DNA of 64,000 bases, from contig NZ_CP091510.1 in assembly GCF_022870905.1 (NCBI RefSeq), forward strand, positions 1,550,001 to 1,614,000, written 5' to 3'. Below the pieces are notes generated by a model. The model made no database searches and was not told the DNA's origin. It saw only the letters and a program-made list of their open reading frames with translations. Origin of the DNA: Neisseria arctica. GTDB lineage: Bacteria > Pseudomonadota > Gammaproteobacteria > Burkholderiales > Neisseriaceae. This document shows positions 62,562-64,000 of this stretch, in pieces. The position numbers and the translations under genes are program-made. Position 1 is the stretch's first letter. Each line of letters opens with the position of its first letter.

Positions 62562-63902
62562 TTATTTTGGTTCCAAAACAAACCGATTAAACTTTTTAAA
62601 TACCGGTAAAGAGCCCCCGGCGACGCCATCATGAACACTTACCCAAATATTAGCAATAGCGATACAGCGATTTTCACTATCGGTTACAATAGGCCAATAT
62701 GGCCTTAAGAATGGTGGCACCCTACATTCTTGTAAAATTTTCCAAACACTTTTTCGACCAACGGTTAAGTTTAAAGAATCATCGGTATTAACAACCCTAA
62801 TCATACCAACTTGTCTTAACATTTCCTCACTTAATCCGAACGAATTATGCTGCAACGTAAAACCGTTATTTGTTAAGATATCGTTCAGACGACCACATAT
62901 TTTATTATCCAGTCCCCAGGCATTTTCCGACAACCAATCATCTCGCATACCAAACAGACGGTTCCTGTAAGCATAAGCCTTACCTTTAGGTAACGCCCAT
63001 TCTGCAGAACCACTGCCAATTCGGCTCAATGTTTCTTCAAAAGCAGATACCGATATCGCCGTCGGCGTCCCCAACCCTTGTTTGGCCGCAAAATATAATA
63101 ATTGCTGGCGTCGGCGTGCAGGGCTCAAATACCGCCATAAATCAAGATCCAATACCTCTTCATGTAACATCCTATCGGCATCTTCAGCTACAACTTCCTG
63201 CAAAACAGCCAACTCGTCTTGCAAACAAGCAACACTACTGCCGATGTGCTTATCTATATTAGGAATACGCTCCCGCCACAGCGGCAAGCCATGATGGCGT
63301 AACCAATTGCGTAGTAACGAGCTATCTTGATTACTGGGATCTTCAATAAAAGCCAAATTATAAGCCCGTGCATATGCTTTTAATTCTTCACGGTCAAAAG
63401 ACAACAATGGCCGCCACAGACAAACCTTACCATCCAATAGGCGTAATTCTGGCATGGCCGACAAGCTTCTTAAACCTCCGCCACGCAACACACCCAGCAT
63501 AAAGGTTTCCACTTGGTCATCCCGATGATGCGCCAATGCAACACGGTTCGCTTTGCTGCGACTAAATACCTGATAGCGTTGCTCTCGAGCGGCAGCCTCA
63601 ATTCCCCTGCCTTTAGTCTCAACCGTCACATACTCAATGCGTAACGGTATATCCCACTTTTGGCATAATTCCTCACAAAACACAGCCCACTCATCCGCCT
63701 GCTCCTGTAAACCGTGATGAACATGTACTGCTGTCACCGTTAAGCTCAAGCGCTCCCTCAGCTGCCTCAACATGTGTAACAACACAACGGAATCCAGCCC
63801 TCCGCTAAGACCAACTTCCACAATTTGCCCTCTCAAACCGCCATCGGAAAGAGAAGAAAAAAATTTACATACCCACTCGGGCGCCATCACAGAATCAGAC
63901 AT
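62562..63902 (-). CDS. tilS: tRNA(Ile)-lysidine synthetase
   Basis: 446 aa. The N-type ATP pyrophosphatase loop is S33-G-G-L-D-S38 in GLSGGLDSVVLLH; HVHHGLQEQADEWA and LAHHRDDQVETFML are family motifs. C-terminal TilS domains (about 220-440) include VNTDDSLNLTVGRKSVWKILQECRVPPFLRPYWP-type sequence, quoted here only by its core SVWKILQE. It modifies C34 of tRNA-Ile(CAU) to lysidine. Monocistronic, 77 bp upstream of rpoE. Confidence 0.95.
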   Translation of the reverse strand: MSDSVMAPEWVCKFFSSLSDGGLRGQIVEVGLSGGLDSVVLLHMLRQLRERLSLTVTAVHVHHGLQEQADEWAVFCEELCQKWDIPLRIEYVTVETKGRGIEAAAREQRYQVFSRSKANRVALAHHRDDQVETFMLGVLRGGGLRSLSAMPELRLLDGKVCLWRPLLSFDREELKAYARAYNLAFIEDPSNQDSSLLRNWLRHHGLPLWRERIPNIDKHIGSSVACLQDELAVLQEVVAEDADRMLHEEVLDLDLWRYLSPARRRQQLLYFAAKQGLGTPTAISVSAFEETLSRIGSGSAEWALPKGKAYAYRNRLFGMRDDWLSENAWGLDNKICGRLNDILTNNGFTLQHNSFGLSEEMLRQVGMIRVVNTDDSLNLTVGRKSVWKILQECRVPPFLRPYWPIVTDSENRCIAIANIWVSVHDGVAGGSLPVFKKFNRFVLEPK

Positions 63903-64000
63903 ATTTAGTTTTCAGACAGCCTTATTTTTATTTAACATCAAGTTTTTTTTAAACAGTATTCTTTAGTAGCACTGCTTATATCGCATCATACATAGCCAAA
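63903..64000. other. Upstream region of tilS, window edge
   Basis: AT-rich non-coding sequence with a decayed DUS (TTCAGACAGCC at about 63911). No gene seen before the edge. Confidence 0.4.

Overview
The window is a stretch of core chromosome from a betaproteobacterium of the family Neisseriaceae, most likely a Neisseria species. The strongest evidence is the neisserial DNA uptake sequence (DUS, core GCCGTCTGAA). It occurs dozens of times in both the AG (AGGCCGTCTGAA) and AT (ATGCCGTCTGAA) forms, very often as inverted pairs just behind genes, where it doubles as a transcription terminator. Gene content agrees: lptFG, an rpsF-priB-rpsR-rplI operon, gmk-rpoZ-spoT, an rpsU/dnaG/rpoD region and hemB. 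A complete pyruvate formate-lyase pair (pflB, pflA) with an FNR-like site points to a facultatively anaerobic, fermentative member of the group. I cannot name the species from sequence alone.

Layout. 1-4.2 kb: two parvulin-type periplasmic foldases (the first cut by the window edge), rlmB, then an NfeD/stomatin pair. 4.5-10.6 kb: pirin, pflA, pflB and an FAD-linked 2-hydroxyacid dehydrogenase, all leftward. 10.7-16.5 kb: ppnP, an alanine-repeat lipoprotein, slyD, pepA, and divergent lptFG. 16.6-24.3 kb: a DUF456 membrane protein, a class V aminotransferase, a VanZ-like protein, pepP, an EEP-family phosphatase/nuclease, trpG, trpD and a small lipoprotein. 24.7-30 kb: ybaB, dnaX, mltB and the rpsF operon, leftward. 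30.3-37.9 kb: mscS-type channel, nudB, coq7, ppa, trmB, clpX, pbpG, apt. 38.4-48 kb: gmk, rpoZ, spoT, rpsU, yqeY, an intruding yaaW-like gene with a divergent XRE regulator, dnaG and rpoD. 48.1-53.3 kb: argH, an AlgZ/FimS-type sensor kinase, accA, hslR, ypfJ. 53.4-59.5 kb: a GC-rich remnant of a thiamine-type ABC binding protein, then a leftward rRNA operon (16S, tRNA-Ile, tRNA-Ala, 23S, 5S) with promoter, boxA and RNase III processing stems. 60-64 kb: hemB, rpoE-rseA and tilS.

Most genes are housekeeping: translation and RNA modification, replication and transcription, envelope assembly and peptidoglycan turnover, and central metabolism. No insertion sequence, prophage, CRISPR array or obvious genomic island was seen.

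The observations most worth a second look are: a dnaX programmed -1 frameshift cassette (A AAA AAG preceded by AGGGAG, with a stop six codons on in the shifted frame); an FNR-like site upstream of pflB; a yaaW-like gene and XRE regulator inserted between yqeY and dnaG; an AlgZ-like kinase beside argH without its usual response regulator; a perfect 28-bp palindrome built around the DUS; DUS copies that coincide with a promoter -10, a promoter spacer and a start codon; and the ABC-transporter gene remnant next to the rRNA operon. I did not find a clearly new multi-gene system.
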